Positions 50,079-58,820 of a DNA stretch of 64,000 bases are shown here, one piece after another. The stretch is from HGM12998 sp900756495 (GTDB lineage: Bacteria; Bacillota; Clostridia; Oscillospirales; Oscillospiraceae). The notes under the pieces were generated by a model. It ran no database searches, was not told where the DNA came from, and saw nothing but the letters and a program-made list of their open reading frames with translations. The first letter of the stretch is position 1. The number at the start of each line of letters is the position of its first letter. Location: assembly GCA_958477305.1 (NCBI GenBank), contig CAUEFI010000016.1, positions 5,149 through 69,148 on the forward strand. Direction: 5' to 3'. The translations under genes were made by a program, and so were the position numbers.

Positions 50079-52693
50079 CCTTCTTTTACCCTGAGCAGGA
50101 GCGCCCCGCGCTGGACGGCGTGACCCTCACGGTCCGGCGCGGGGAGTTTCTGGTTCTGTGCGGTCCTTCGGGCTGCGGCAAATCCACCCTCCTGCGGCAG
50201 CTGAAAAGCGTCCTGACCCCCCACGGCAGCCGGCAGGGGGAGATCCTGTTTGAGGGCACGCCTCTGGAGCAGCTGGACCAGCGGTCCCAGAGCGAAAAAA
50301 TCGGCTTTGTGCTCCAGTCTCCGGAGAACCAAGTGGTCACCGATAAGGTATGGCACGAGCTGGCTTTCGGTCTGGAGAGCCTGGGATACGACACGCCGGT
50401 CATCCGCAGGCGCGTGGCCGAGATGGCCTCTTTCTTCGGCATCCAGACCTGGTTTCACAAAAACGTCTCTGATCTGTCCGGCGGGCAGAAGCAGTTGCTC
50501 AATCTGGCCTCCGTCATGGCCATGCAGCCCTCGGTGCTGATTCTGGATGAGCCCACCAGCCAGCTAGATCCCATCGCGGCCTCCGACTTTCTGGCCGTCC
50601 TGGGGCGGATCAACCGGGAACTGGGCACCACCGTCATCCTTACGGAGCACCGGCTGGAGGACGCTTTCCCCCTGGCCTCCCGGGCGGCGGTGCTGGACGG
50701 GGGCAGGCTGCTGTGCACCGGCGCGCCCGGGGAGGTGGGCCCCGCGCTGAAGGGCGCAGGGCACGGTATGTTTCTCGCCATGCCCACGGCCATGCGGGTC
50801 TGGGCTGCGGTGGAGAGCGCCGCGCCCTGTCCCGTCACCGTGCGGGAGGGCCGGGACTGGCTGGCCGGTTTCGCCGCGAACCACCCGCTCGCCCCGCTGC
50901 CGGAGGAGCCTCCTCCCGCCCGTCCGGCGGAGGCGGCCGTCACCGTTGAGGAGGCGTGGTTCAGGTATGAAAAGGATCTCCCCGACGTCGTAAAGGGTCT
51001 GAGCCTTACCGTGGCCCGCGGGGAGTTTCTGGCCCTGCTGGGGGGCAACGGCGCCGGCAAGACCACCAGCCTGAAGCTGATGGCCGGGCTTCTGCGGCCC
51101 TATCGCGGGGAAATACGGCTGGGGGGAACCGTGGGCGTCCTGCCCCAGAATCCCCAGGCCCTGTTTGTAAAAAAGACAGTCCGGGAGGATCTGCTGGAGC
51201 TGCTCCGGGACAGGGAGCTGTCCGCCGGGCAGCGGGAGGCGCGGGCGGCCCGCGCCGTCTCTCTCTGCCGCCTGGAGGAGCTGCTGGACCGGCACCCCTA
51301 CGACCTGTCCGGCGGCGAGCAGCAGCGGGCGGCGCTGGCCAAGGTACTCCTTCTGGAGCCGGAGATCCTGCTCCTGGACGAGCCTACCAAGGGGCTGGAC
51401 GCCGAATTCAAGCAGGCGTTCGCCGAAATCCTTCAGGTACTCCTGCGCAGGGGCGTCGCCGTGCTGATGGTCAGCCACGACGTGGAGTTCTGCGCCAGAT
51501 ACGCCCACCGCTGCGCCCTGTTTTTCGACGGGAACGTGGCCGCCTGCGGCCCGCCGCGCGCCTTCTTCTCCGGTAACAGCTTTTACACCACCTCGGCCAA
51601 CCGGATGGCCCGGGACCTTCTGCCCGAGGCGGTCACCGCCGAGGACGTCATCTGCTCCTGCGGGGGAACGCCGCCTCCCGCCCCCGTACTGTCCGAGCCC
51701 GGCGGAGCCCTGCCGGAGCCCGAGGCACACAGCGCCGCCGCCAAGCCGCCGCCGCTGCCCCGGTGGCGCAGGCTGACGGCCGCCCTTGCCGGGACGGCGG
51801 CCGCCATCCTCTTTCTCCAGGCCGCCGGCACCGCCGATCTGACCGCCCTCATCGGCTCGGAGGGCATAACGGCGGCGGGAGGAGAGGCATTGCTGCGCTG
51901 CGCTGCCCTCCTGGCCGCGCTGTTCGTCCTCGCCCTGGCGGTGAGCCGCCGCGCCCCGTCCCCCGCCGTCCCGGTTCGGGAGGGGCGCGCCCTGTCAAAG
52001 CGGACGGCTGCGGCGGCGGTGATGATTCTGCTGCTCATCCCGCTGACCCTGTTTGTGGGCGTGTACGCTCTGGGCGGCCGGAAATACTACTTCACCGCCC
52101 TGCTGGTCCTGCTGGAGTGCATGACCCCCTTCTTTCTGGTTTTTGAAGGCAGGAAGCCTCAGGCCCGGGAGCTGGTGATCATCGCGGTGCTCTGCGCCGT
52201 CGCCGTGGCGGGGCGGGCCGCCCTGTTTATGCTGCCCCAGTTCAAGCCCGTGCTCGCCGTCACCATCATCGCCGGGGTGGCCCTGGGCGGCGAGACCGGC
52301 TTTCTGGTGGGGGCCATGACCATGCTGGTCTCCAATATCCTGTTCTCCCAGGGCCCCTGGACCCCGTGGCAGATGTTCGCTGCGGGTATCATCGGCTTTC
52401 TGGCGGGCGTGCTCTTCCGCAAGGGGCTGCTCCGCCGCGGCCGCCTCTCCCTGTGTGTCTTTGGGGCGCTCTCCGCCCTGATCCTTTACGGCGGCATCAT
52501 GAATACGGTCTCTGCCCTTCTGTGGGCCGGCAGCCTCAACTGGAACATTCTCCTGGCCTACTGCCTCTCAGGCTTTCCCATGGATCTCATCCACGCCGGC
52601 GCTACCTTCTTCTTTCTCTGGTTCGGCGCCGATCCCATGCTGGAGAAGCTGGACCGGGTCAAGGTGAAATACGGCCTGCTGGAACGGCGATGA
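50051..52693 (+). CDS. Fused EcfA-EcfA'-EcfS protein (single-chain ECF importer)
   Basis: 880 residues. First ATPase (about 1-235): Walker A GPSGCGKST, LSGGQKQL, LILDEPTSQLD, TEHR. Second ATPase (about 295-520): GGNGAGKTT, GVLPQNPQALF, LSGGEQQR, LLLDEPTKGLD, VSHD. Then a TM region (about 590-880) whose last 200 residues, with VTIIAGVALGGETGFLVGAMTMLVSN and QMFAAGIIGFLAGVLFRKG, look like an ECF substrate-binding S component. Both NBDs have complete motifs. ECF modules usually split these across three genes. Behind riboswitch 1, so the S part is probably specific for cobalamin. Confidence 0.88.
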   Translation: METFTVRDLTFFYPEQERPALDGVTLTVRRGEFLVLCGPSGCGKSTLLRQLKSVLTPHGSRQGEILFEGTPLEQLDQRSQSEKIGFVLQSPENQVVTDKVWHELAFGLESLGYDTPVIRRRVAEMASFFGIQTWFHKNVSDLSGGQKQLLNLASVMAMQPSVLILDEPTSQLDPIAASDFLAVLGRINRELGTTVILTEHRLEDAFPLASRAAVLDGGRLLCTGAPGEVGPALKGAGHGMFLAMPTAMRVWAAVESAAPCPVTVREGRDWLAGFAANHPLAPLPEEPPPARPAEAAVTVEEAWFRYEKDLPDVVKGLSLTVARGEFLALLGGNGAGKTTSLKLMAGLLRPYRGEIRLGGTVGVLPQNPQALFVKKTVREDLLELLRDRELSAGQREARAARAVSLCRLEELLDRHPYDLSGGEQQRAALAKVLLLEPEILLLDEPTKGLDAEFKQAFAEILQVLLRRGVAVLMVSHDVEFCARYAHRCALFFDGNVAACGPPRAFFSGNSFYTTSANRMARDLLPEAVTAEDVICSCGGTPPPAPVLSEPGGALPEPEAHSAAAKPPPLPRWRRLTAALAGTAAAILFLQAAGTADLTALIGSEGITAAGGEALLRCAALLAALFVLALAVSRRAPSPAVPVREGRALSKRTAAAAVMILLLIPLTLFVGVYALGGRKYYFTALLVLLECMTPFFLVFEGRKPQARELVIIAVLCAVAVAGRAALFMLPQFKPVLAVTIIAGVALGGETGFLVGAMTMLVSNILFSQGPWTPWQMFAAGIIGFLAGVLFRKGLLRRGRLSLCVFGALSALILYGGIMNTVSALLWAGSLNWNILLAYCLSGFPMDLIHAGATFFFLWFGADPMLEKLDRVKVKYGLLERR

Positions 52694-52701
52694 GAGCCGG
52701 C

Positions 52702-52740
52702 GCGGGGCGGGATCCAGACGCGCACCCTCCCCGCTTTTTT
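52702..52740 (+). terminator. Terminator of the cobalamin import operon
   Basis: A GC stem (gcgggg with ccccgc, extended by ggg/ccc) followed by T6 at 52735-52740. Confidence 0.6.
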
Positions 52741-52855
52741 CTGTGCAAAGGCATCCTGCCTCTCATCGCAGTACGCCCCCGCCTGCATGTCTCCGCCGGA
52801 AAATCCATCGAAAACCGTCTTGCGATAAAAAATATAGGCGCCCTTACCGCCGTAT

Positions 52856-52912
52856 GAAACCCTCCCGCCCGGAGATACTGATAACACAGTATTTCACAGG
52901 CGGGAGGGTTTC
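52856..52912 (+). promoter_or_regulatory. Hairpin that sequesters the sigG ribosome-binding site
   Basis: 14-bp perfect stem (52856-52869 with 52899-52912, 29-nt loop). The right arm contains the GGGAGGG Shine-Dalgarno site used by the TTG start at 52916, so the RBS is buried when the stem forms. Confidence 0.6.
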
Positions 52913-52915
52913 TGT

Positions 52916-53686
52916 TTGCAGGGCAAGGTAGAGATCTGCGGGGTCAACACCTCCAAACTCAAAGTCCTCAAAAATGAGGAGATCATAGAGCTGCTGCGCC
53001 GCACCAAAGAGGGCGACATGGAGGCCCGAGAACAGTTGATTTCAGGCAATCTGCGTCTGGTTCTCTCCGTCATTCAGAAGTTTACCAACCGCGGCGAGAA
53101 TGTGGACGACCTCTTTCAAGTCGGGTGTATCGGTCTTATCAAGGCCATCGACAACTTTAACCTGGACCTGGACGTGAAATTTTCCACCTACGGGGTCCCC
53201 ATGATCATCGGCGAGATCCGGCGCTACCTCCGGGACAACAGCGCCCTGCGGGTCTCCCGCTCCATGCGGGACACCGCCTACAAGGTGCTCCAGGCCAAGG
53301 AGAAGTATATGGGCGAGCACCAGCGGGAGCCCTCGGTGGAGGAGATCGCCAAAATCCTGGATCTCAAGCGGGAGGACGTGGTCTTCGCTCTGGACGCCAT
53401 CATGGACCCGGTAAGCCTCTACGAGCCGGTGTACTCCGACGGCGGGGACGCCATCTGCGTCATGGATCAGGTGAAGGACTCCAAGAACACCGACGAAAAC
53501 TGGCTGGAGCACATCGCCCTCCGGGAGGCTATGGCCCGGCTGACCGACCGTGAGAAGAAGATCCTGAACCTGCGCTTCTTTGAGGGGAAGACCCAGATGG
53601 AGGTCTCCGCCGAGGTGGGCATCTCCCAGGCTCAGGTCTCCCGCCTGGAAAAGAACGCCATCAGCCAGATTAAAAAGAATATCTGA
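52916..53686 (+). CDS. sigG: Sporulation sigma factor sigma-G
   Basis: Late forespore-specific sigma factor. 256 residues starting with TTG, KVEICGVNTSKLKVLKNEE being a SigG hallmark. Regions 2 (VGCIGLIKAIDNFNLDLDVK) through 4 (KTQMEVSAEVGISQAQVSRL) are intact. In most Firmicutes sigG follows spoIIGA-sigE in the same direction; here it faces them tail-to-tail, with a terminator between. Confidence 0.96.
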   Translation: MQGKVEICGVNTSKLKVLKNEEIIELLRRTKEGDMEAREQLISGNLRLVLSVIQKFTNRGENVDDLFQVGCIGLIKAIDNFNLDLDVKFSTYGVPMIIGEIRRYLRDNSALRVSRSMRDTAYKVLQAKEKYMGEHQREPSVEEIAKILDLKREDVVFALDAIMDPVSLYEPVYSDGGDAICVMDQVKDSKNTDENWLEHIALREAMARLTDREKKILNLRFFEGKTQMEVSAEVGISQAQVSRLEKNAISQIKKNI

Positions 53687-53728
53687 GCCGCAAGGGCGCC
53701 CGCCTTTTGACGGGCGCCCCTGCGGCTC
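53685..53728. terminator. Bidirectional hairpin between sigG and sigE
   Basis: 18-bp stem with one mismatch (53685-53702 with 53711-53728) between the convergent genes. Confidence 0.75.
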
Positions 53729-54457
53729 CTACAGCATCCGCAGAATCTCCCGCTTGAGCCGGGAGATGATCCGCTTCTCCAGCCGGGAGATGTAGGACTG
53801 GGAGATGCCCAGCTGGTCGGCCACCTCCTTCTGGGTCCGTTCAGGCTTGCCGTCCAGGCCAAAGCGCATGGTGATGATCTGCCGCTCCCGCTCCTCCAGC
53901 TTCTCCAGCGCGTCAAAGAGAAGCTGGCGGTCCACGTCCGCCTCAATGGGCTTCATCACCGTATCGTTCTCCGTCCCCAGGATGTCGGAGAGGAGGAGCT
54001 CGTTGCCGTCCCAGTCCGTGTTCAGCGGCTCGTCAAAGGAGATCTCGCTCTTCAGGTTGGAGGTCTTGCGTAAGTACATCAGAATCTCGTTTTCAATACA
54101 GCGGCTGGCGTAGGTGGCCAGCTTGATGTTTTTGGCGCTCTGGTAGGTGCTCACCGCCTTGATGAGGCCGATGGTGCCGATGGAGATCAGATCCTCTATG
54201 CCCACGCCCGTGTTTTCAAACCGCCGGGCGATATAGACCACCAGGCGCAGGTTGCGCTCGATGAGCTGGGCCTTGGCCTCCTCCTCCCCGGCATCCAGCC
54301 GGGCGATGAGGGCGCTCTCCTCCTCCCGGCTGAGCGGGGGCGGCAGGGTGTCGCTCCCCCCGATGTACATGACCTTGCCCGGCAGCGCCAGGCCCATCCG
54401 GGCAAGCAGCCGGCACAGCGCGGCATACCGCCGCAGGAGCCATCCCTTCATCTCCAT
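53729..54457 (-). CDS. sigE: Sporulation sigma factor pro-sigma-E
   Basis: Mother-cell sigma factor, 242 residues. The N-terminus keeps the amphipathic, hydrophobic pro-sequence (LLRRYAALCRLLARMGLAL) that tethers it to the membrane until SpoIIGA cleaves it. Regions 2-4 are complete (LISIGTIGLIKAVSTYQSAK, IEADVDRQLLFDALEKLEER, RTQKEVADQLGISQSYISRL). Downstream of and 48 bp from its protease gene. Confidence 0.96.
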   Translation of the reverse strand: MEMKGWLLRRYAALCRLLARMGLALPGKVMYIGGSDTLPPPLSREEESALIARLDAGEEEAKAQLIERNLRLVVYIARRFENTGVGIEDLISIGTIGLIKAVSTYQSAKNIKLATYASRCIENEILMYLRKTSNLKSEISFDEPLNTDWDGNELLLSDILGTENDTVMKPIEADVDRQLLFDALEKLEERERQIITMRFGLDGKPERTQKEVADQLGISQSYISRLEKRIISRLKREILRML

Positions 54458-54505
54458 CCTCCTCGTCGCGTCCCCTCTCTGTGTGTTTCATCTATGTAGT
54501 TCCGA

Positions 54506-55363
54506 TTACGCCCCAATCAGGGCGCTGTAGCCCCCTCCGTCGGAGAGCCGTGTGGGCGACAGCGCCACCAGAATGCCGCCGTAGTCCTCCGTTCCCACCC
54601 GCACATCGTCCAGCCGCAGGGCCAGCAGCATGCCGCACTCCACCCCTACCGCCTGGTACGGTAGCAACCGGCACCGCCCCCGAAACAGATCCTCCGAGAG
54701 CTCCTCCACCGCCGCCACCGGGTTGCGCAGCTTCGCGGCCGGAGGCGCCTTTCCAGGCGGAAACAGGGCGGTCAGTTTCTCCCCCTCCGCCACCATGACC
54801 GGCCGCCCGGTCAGCGGATCTGTGAGGGTGTTGCCCGTATCCACCAGGGCTGTGAGCACCACCCTGCGCCCCGCCAGCGTAAGTACAGCCGGCACCAGCT
54901 CCCGCCTCGCCGCCGTGTGCTTTGCCGTGCGCTGAAAAACCACGGTGATGACGACATAGCATACTGCCGCCGACAGGAGAATCAGCCGCAGATCCATGGC
55001 CGAGTAAAAGATCCCGTTGCGCAGCGTGAGCCCCTGCCCGCCCAGCAGCTCCAGGGCAAAGATCCCGCCTCCGAAGGCGGCGGCCACGGCAAAGAAGACC
55101 AGGCTCACCCGCAGCAGCCGCTTGCTCCCGCCAAAGGCGGCGGCCAGCATGAGGACGGCAGCCCCCAGCTTGCACAGCGGATGGAGCAGAAAACCCATGT
55201 GTGGGAAAAAGACCGCCGCGGCATAGGCCGCGCCCAAGGCCGCGCCGCCCGCCATCCGCAGCCGCCTCAGCGGCTCCCCCGAGAGCTTGGCCGCAGCGAG
55301 CAGCAGCAGATAATTCACCACGAAATTGAGCAGAAAAAGCGAATCGATATAGACGACGGTCAT
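54506..55363 (-). CDS. spoIIGA: Sporulation sigma-E processing peptidase SpoIIGA
   Basis: Membrane aspartic protease that cleaves pro-sigma-E. 285 residues: five TM segments in the first half (YIDSLFLLNFVVNYLLLLAA and so on) and a C-terminal soluble domain with the catalytic motif ALVDTGNTLTDPLTGRPV and the later ILVALSPTRLS. ATG 55363 with GGAGG 8 nt upstream gives the expected N-terminus MTVVYIDSLF. Confidence 0.93.
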   Translation of the reverse strand: MTVVYIDSLFLLNFVVNYLLLLAAAKLSGEPLRRLRMAGGAALGAAYAAAVFFPHMGFLLHPLCKLGAAVLMLAAAFGGSKRLLRVSLVFFAVAAAFGGGIFALELLGGQGLTLRNGIFYSAMDLRLILLSAAVCYVVITVVFQRTAKHTAARRELVPAVLTLAGRRVVLTALVDTGNTLTDPLTGRPVMVAEGEKLTALFPPGKAPPAAKLRNPVAAVEELSEDLFRGRCRLLPYQAVGVECGMLLALRLDDVRVGTEDYGGILVALSPTRLSDGGGYSALIGA

Positions 55364-55489
55364 GTTCCACTTCCTCCTGTCCATGTGGTGCGGCAGTCCT
55401 CATTATAAGACAGCCCCACCCTCAAAAAAGGTCAGATCAGGGACAGCGGAAAAATGAAGCTGTCTGGTCCCCGCCGGGACAGTTTTCTG

Positions 55490-55518
55490 TTGACATCCCA
55501 AAAGGGCTTTTATATGAT
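55490..55518 (+). promoter_or_regulatory. glpK promoter
   Basis: TTGACA (55490-55495), 17-nt spacer, TATGAT (55513-55518), 63 nt before the start codon. Confidence 0.7.
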
Positions 55519-55581
55519 GGGAGGGTGTAGCAGGCATGCCGGATGCTCTACCTACGCCCAAACGCTGAGGAGGCTTTCGCT

Positions 55582-57066
55582 TTGACACAGTATCTGCTGG
55601 CCCTGGATCAGGGCACGACCAGCTCCCGTGCAATTCTCTTTGATCAGGATCAGAATATCGCCGGTCTGGCACAAAAGGAATTTACCCAGCACTATCCACG
55701 GGAGGGGTGGGTGGAACACGACGCTATGGAGATTTGGTCCTCCCAGTACGCCGTGATGATGGAGGTCATCGCACAGACCGGTATTGAGCCGGCGCAGATT
55801 GCCGCTATCGGCATCACCAATCAGAGGGAGACCACTGTCATCTGGGACCGAAAGACAGGCCGTCCGATTCATAACGCCATCGTCTGGCAGTGCCGGCGGA
55901 CCGCCCCTCTGGTCGATGAGCTGTTGGCCCGCGGCCTGGGAGACCACATCCGCCGGACCACTGGATTGGTGCCGGACGCCTATTTCTCCGCTACCAAAAT
56001 CAAGTGGATTTTGGATACGGTGGATGGAGCCAGAGAGCGGGCCCGCCGGGGGGATATCCTCTTCGGTACGGTAGACTCCTGGCTTCTCTGGAAGCTCACC
56101 GGCGGCGCCGTCCACGCCACCGACTATACCAACGCCTCCCGCACCATGCTCTATGATATCCGCAGGCTGGACTGGGACGACACCCTGCTGGAGGCGCTGG
56201 AGATTCCACGCGCCATGCTGCCGGAAGTCCGCAGCTCCAGCGCCGTCTACGGCTACGCCGGCATACAGGGGACAAGCATTCCCATTGCCGGCGTCGCGGG
56301 CGACCAGCAGGCCGCCCTTTTTGGCCAGACCTGCTTCTCTCCAGGCGATGCAAAAAACACCTATGGCACCGGATGCTTCCTGCTGATGAACACAGGAACC
56401 ACGCCCTGTGAGAGTACCAACGGTCTCATCACCACCATTGCCTCGGGGTTGAACGGCCGGGTGGAATACGCACTGGAGGGCTCTGTTTTCGTGGGCGGTG
56501 CGGTGATCCAGTGGCTGCGGGACGAGCTGGGGTTTTTCTCTAACAGCCGGGATGCCGAGTATTATGCCCAAAAGGTGGAGGATACCGGCGGTGTCTATCT
56601 GGTTCCGGCCTTTACCGGCCTGGGCGCTCCCTACTGGGACATGTACGCCCGTGGAACTATCGTCGGGTTGACGCGGGGAACGCGGCGGGAACACCTCATC
56701 CGTGCCGCCCAGGAGTCTATCGCCTATCAGGTCCGGGATCTCACCGACGCCATGGAGAAGGATACCGCCCTTCCCCTGCGTACCCTCCGGGCCGACGGCG
56801 GAGCCAGCCGCGACGCCTTTCTCATGCAGTTTCAGGCCGATATCTTGGGGCGCGAGGTGCTGCGTCCCGCTGTCCGGGAGACCACCGCGCTGGGCGCGGC
56901 CTATTTGGCGGGTCTCGCCACAGGGGTTTGGCGTTCGCGGGATGAGATCAGTGCCCTTTGGCGGCGGGATGTCTCCTTCCATCCAGCCATGGAGGAGGAG
57001 CGGCGCAGGCAGCTTTTGTCGAATTGGCGGCGCGCAGTGGAGAGGAGCAGAGACTGGGCCCGGTAA
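55582..57066 (+). CDS. glpK: Glycerol kinase
   Basis: Phosphorylates glycerol to sn-glycerol-3-phosphate. 494 residues with ALDQGTTSSRAILFD at the N-terminus, the catalytic-domain pieces GVAGDQQAALFGQ and DGGASRDAFLMQFQAD, and the IYAGK-type FTGLGAPYWD. TTG start at 55582 placed 8 nt after GAGGAGG. No glpF or glpD lies next to it. Confidence 0.96.
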   Translation: MTQYLLALDQGTTSSRAILFDQDQNIAGLAQKEFTQHYPREGWVEHDAMEIWSSQYAVMMEVIAQTGIEPAQIAAIGITNQRETTVIWDRKTGRPIHNAIVWQCRRTAPLVDELLARGLGDHIRRTTGLVPDAYFSATKIKWILDTVDGARERARRGDILFGTVDSWLLWKLTGGAVHATDYTNASRTMLYDIRRLDWDDTLLEALEIPRAMLPEVRSSSAVYGYAGIQGTSIPIAGVAGDQQAALFGQTCFSPGDAKNTYGTGCFLLMNTGTTPCESTNGLITTIASGLNGRVEYALEGSVFVGGAVIQWLRDELGFFSNSRDAEYYAQKVEDTGGVYLVPAFTGLGAPYWDMYARGTIVGLTRGTRREHLIRAAQESIAYQVRDLTDAMEKDTALPLRTLRADGGASRDAFLMQFQADILGREVLRPAVRETTALGAAYLAGLATGVWRSRDEISALWRRDVSFHPAMEEERRRQLLSNWRRAVERSRDWAR

Positions 57067-57224
57067 GGAAAATTTTTCTGCCCGTGTGGAGTCCTTGGCC
57101 CTCAACGGATTCGCTGTTTTCCACTTTTTCCCCTTTCTTTCCCTCCTTGCAATCCAGGCAGACATTGGCTACAATAGGAGAGGCTTGTCCCCTCTTTACT
57201 CTGTCCTGCAAGGAGGCCCCCGTC

Positions 57225-57668
57225 ATGCAGACCATCGACCCCTATTCGTATCAGTGCGGCGCCATCGACTGCTTTAATGAAATGGTGCGTGCCGGCGTCA
57301 AGCGTCTTGCCCTCAGTCACCCTGTGGATACTGCCGGGGAGCGGGATATCCTGCTCCCTTTTGCACGCGAGATCTGCCGCACTTACGGCACCAAGCTCTA
57401 TCCCGAAGACGCTCCTCTGATCACCGATTTGTTCCCCGTCTCCCTCAACCGTGGAAAGTTCTTGATCCTCTTCTACCGTGAGGATCATATCCTGGAGCAG
57501 TACATACGGCTGAAGGAACGTAAGGAGGCCCTGGTCGCCGAGGGCGCCTACTTCGGCGGAAACCGCAGCCGCATCGCCCGGGAGTACGGCCGCCTTCTCT
57601 CTTACTCTGACGAGGCCATCAGCCGCCTTATGGCTGGGAATTCTGAAAAAGAACATTTTTCTTCTTGA
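57225..57668 (+). CDS. Unknown 147-aa protein
   Basis: A soluble alpha/beta-looking protein (YQCGAIDCFNEMVRAGVKRL, YGTKLYPEDAPLITDLFPVS, ILFYREDHILEQYIRLKERK). AGGAGG lies 9 nt before the ATG. The open frame extends far upstream, but that part is antiparallel coding shadow. I do not recognise a family. It ends 16 nt before the cspA -10 box. Confidence 0.6.
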   Translation: MQTIDPYSYQCGAIDCFNEMVRAGVKRLALSHPVDTAGERDILLPFAREICRTYGTKLYPEDAPLITDLFPVSLNRGKFLILFYREDHILEQYIRLKERKEALVAEGAYFGGNRSRIAREYGRLLSYSDEAISRLMAGNSEKEHFSS

Positions 57669-57694
57669 CGGTGTCTCCCTCGCTGTGCTATAGT
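57665..57694 (+). promoter_or_regulatory. cspA promoter
   Basis: TTGACG (57665-57670), 18-nt spacer, TATAGT (57689-57694). It partly overlaps the stop codon of the preceding gene. Confidence 0.65.
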
Positions 57695-57699
57695 AAATG

Positions 57700-57819
57700 G
57701 GTACTTCAAATGCTCGACCTGAACTCACATGATTGTAGTCATCGTCGTTTCGTTGATGGCTACAGTTATGTGAGCTTTTTGTTGTATTTGGGTTCAATCT
57801 TTTTTCAGGAGGTACCAAC
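57700..57819 (+). promoter_or_regulatory. Structured 5' leader of the cold-shock gene
   Basis: The leader folds into a long hairpin (outer arms ctcacat 57724-57730 and atgtgag 57768-57774, inner arms gtag/ctac and catc/gatg) followed by CTTTTTG, so it can act as an attenuator or as a temperature-sensitive structure. Confidence 0.5.
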
Positions 57820-58032
57820 ATGAATCACGGTACTGTCAAATGGTTTAACGAGAGCAAGGGCTTCGGCTTTATTTCCAACGACGACGGGAGCGGCGATGTA
57901 TTCGTTCACTTTTCCGCCATTCAGTGCGATGGTTTTAAAACTCTGGCCGAGGGTCAGAAGGTAACCTACGACACCGAGCCCGATCCCAAGGACAGCGGCA
58001 AGCTGCGCGCCGTCAACGTCCGCACAGCCTAA
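57820..58032 (+). CDS. cspA: Cold-shock protein
   Basis: A 70-residue single OB-fold RNA chaperone of the CspA/CspB family. RNP1 (KGFGFI) and RNP2 (VFVHF) are both intact, and the N-terminal GTVKWFNESKGFGFI is canonical. AGGAGG lies 8 nt before the ATG, after a structured leader. Confidence 0.96.
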   Translation: MNHGTVKWFNESKGFGFISNDDGSGDVFVHFSAIQCDGFKTLAEGQKVTYDTEPDPKDSGKLRAVNVRTA

Positions 58033-58047
58033 TTGCGGCGTTATCAT

Positions 58048-58087
58048 GGCCGGCGGTCTCCATCAAGGAGGCCACCGGCCTTTTTTT
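58048..58087 (+). terminator. cspA terminator
   Basis: GC-rich stem (ggccgg... with ...ccggcc) followed by T7. Confidence 0.85.
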
Positions 58088-58372
58088 GCCCGAACGGCAG
58101 AAAAAGGCATCAAGAAAGTTTTTCTTCAGTCATGTTCAAATATAGGTTTTTCCGGAGGGAGAGGTATTTGTACCGGCCAGCGGCGAGCAGACGTAAGAAA
58201 TTCCGAATACCTTCCTCGCCATAGACTCCTATCGGCTTGAGCCCCATGACAGGGCAGCCAAAATCATGGCAGCGGTCCTAGGGTTGAGCGTCAGCCAGTG
58301 AGAGGAGCACTGCCGCCTGGACGTAATCCTCTCCCAGAAATACGTCCAGGCGGCACATGATATCCGGGTGAG
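58088..58372 (+). other. Region without a clear gene; 15-bp inverted repeat
   Basis: This 285-bp stretch holds a perfect 15-bp inverted repeat (58311-58325 with 58341-58355, 15-nt loop) and a 33-codon open tail ending at the TGA near 58300 (LAIDSYRLEPHDRAAKIMAA), which could be the remnant of a longer gene. I see no start codon with a good site. Confidence 0.4.
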
Positions 58373-58768
58373 ATGGATAGCACCTGGTTACGGGGCTCCA
58401 CTGACGCCATCTCGATCCCGCTCACCGAATTTAAGAATATGGCGGGCGCAGTGCTCAGCGGTACGCCCGATACGGAACACACCGGCACAGTGCTATCCCT
58501 GGACAGTTCGGATAGCGATCGCATCGTGGAGAACAGTTACGGCGCCTTTGTCCAGAATGTCCTTGAGGGGACTGCGGCCACCGCCAATGCCCTGAATGAA
58601 ACGGAAGACTATGACTTTGATCTCCAATTCACCATGGGCGGCATTTTCTATCAGCTTGAGCGCAGCAGTGGCGTCTTCTCCCGGGAGGCGGATGTGGAAT
58701 TCTCAGTCTACCAACTGAAGCCTAACTGGCTTGACGTCTGTCTGTCTTATTGGGAAACCACGGAGTAA
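58373..58768 (+). CDS. Hypothetical protein, possibly a gene remnant
   Basis: 131 residues, acidic and soluble, with a Ser/Thr-rich first half (AVLSGTPDTEHTGTVLSLDS) and a beta-like second half (DFDLQFTMGGIFYQLERSSG, DVEFSVYQLKPNWLDVCLSY). The ATG has only a weak, badly spaced site (gggtgag), so it may be the C-terminal part of a larger broken gene. No family recognised. Confidence 0.4.
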   Translation: MDSTWLRGSTDAISIPLTEFKNMAGAVLSGTPDTEHTGTVLSLDSSDSDRIVENSYGAFVQNVLEGTAATANALNETEDYDFDLQFTMGGIFYQLERSSGVFSREADVEFSVYQLKPNWLDVCLSYWETTE

Positions 58769-58820
58769 GCGCTCAAAGTGACAGCGCCTGGACTGTCGCA
58801 GCACAGCCTGTAACAGCATA

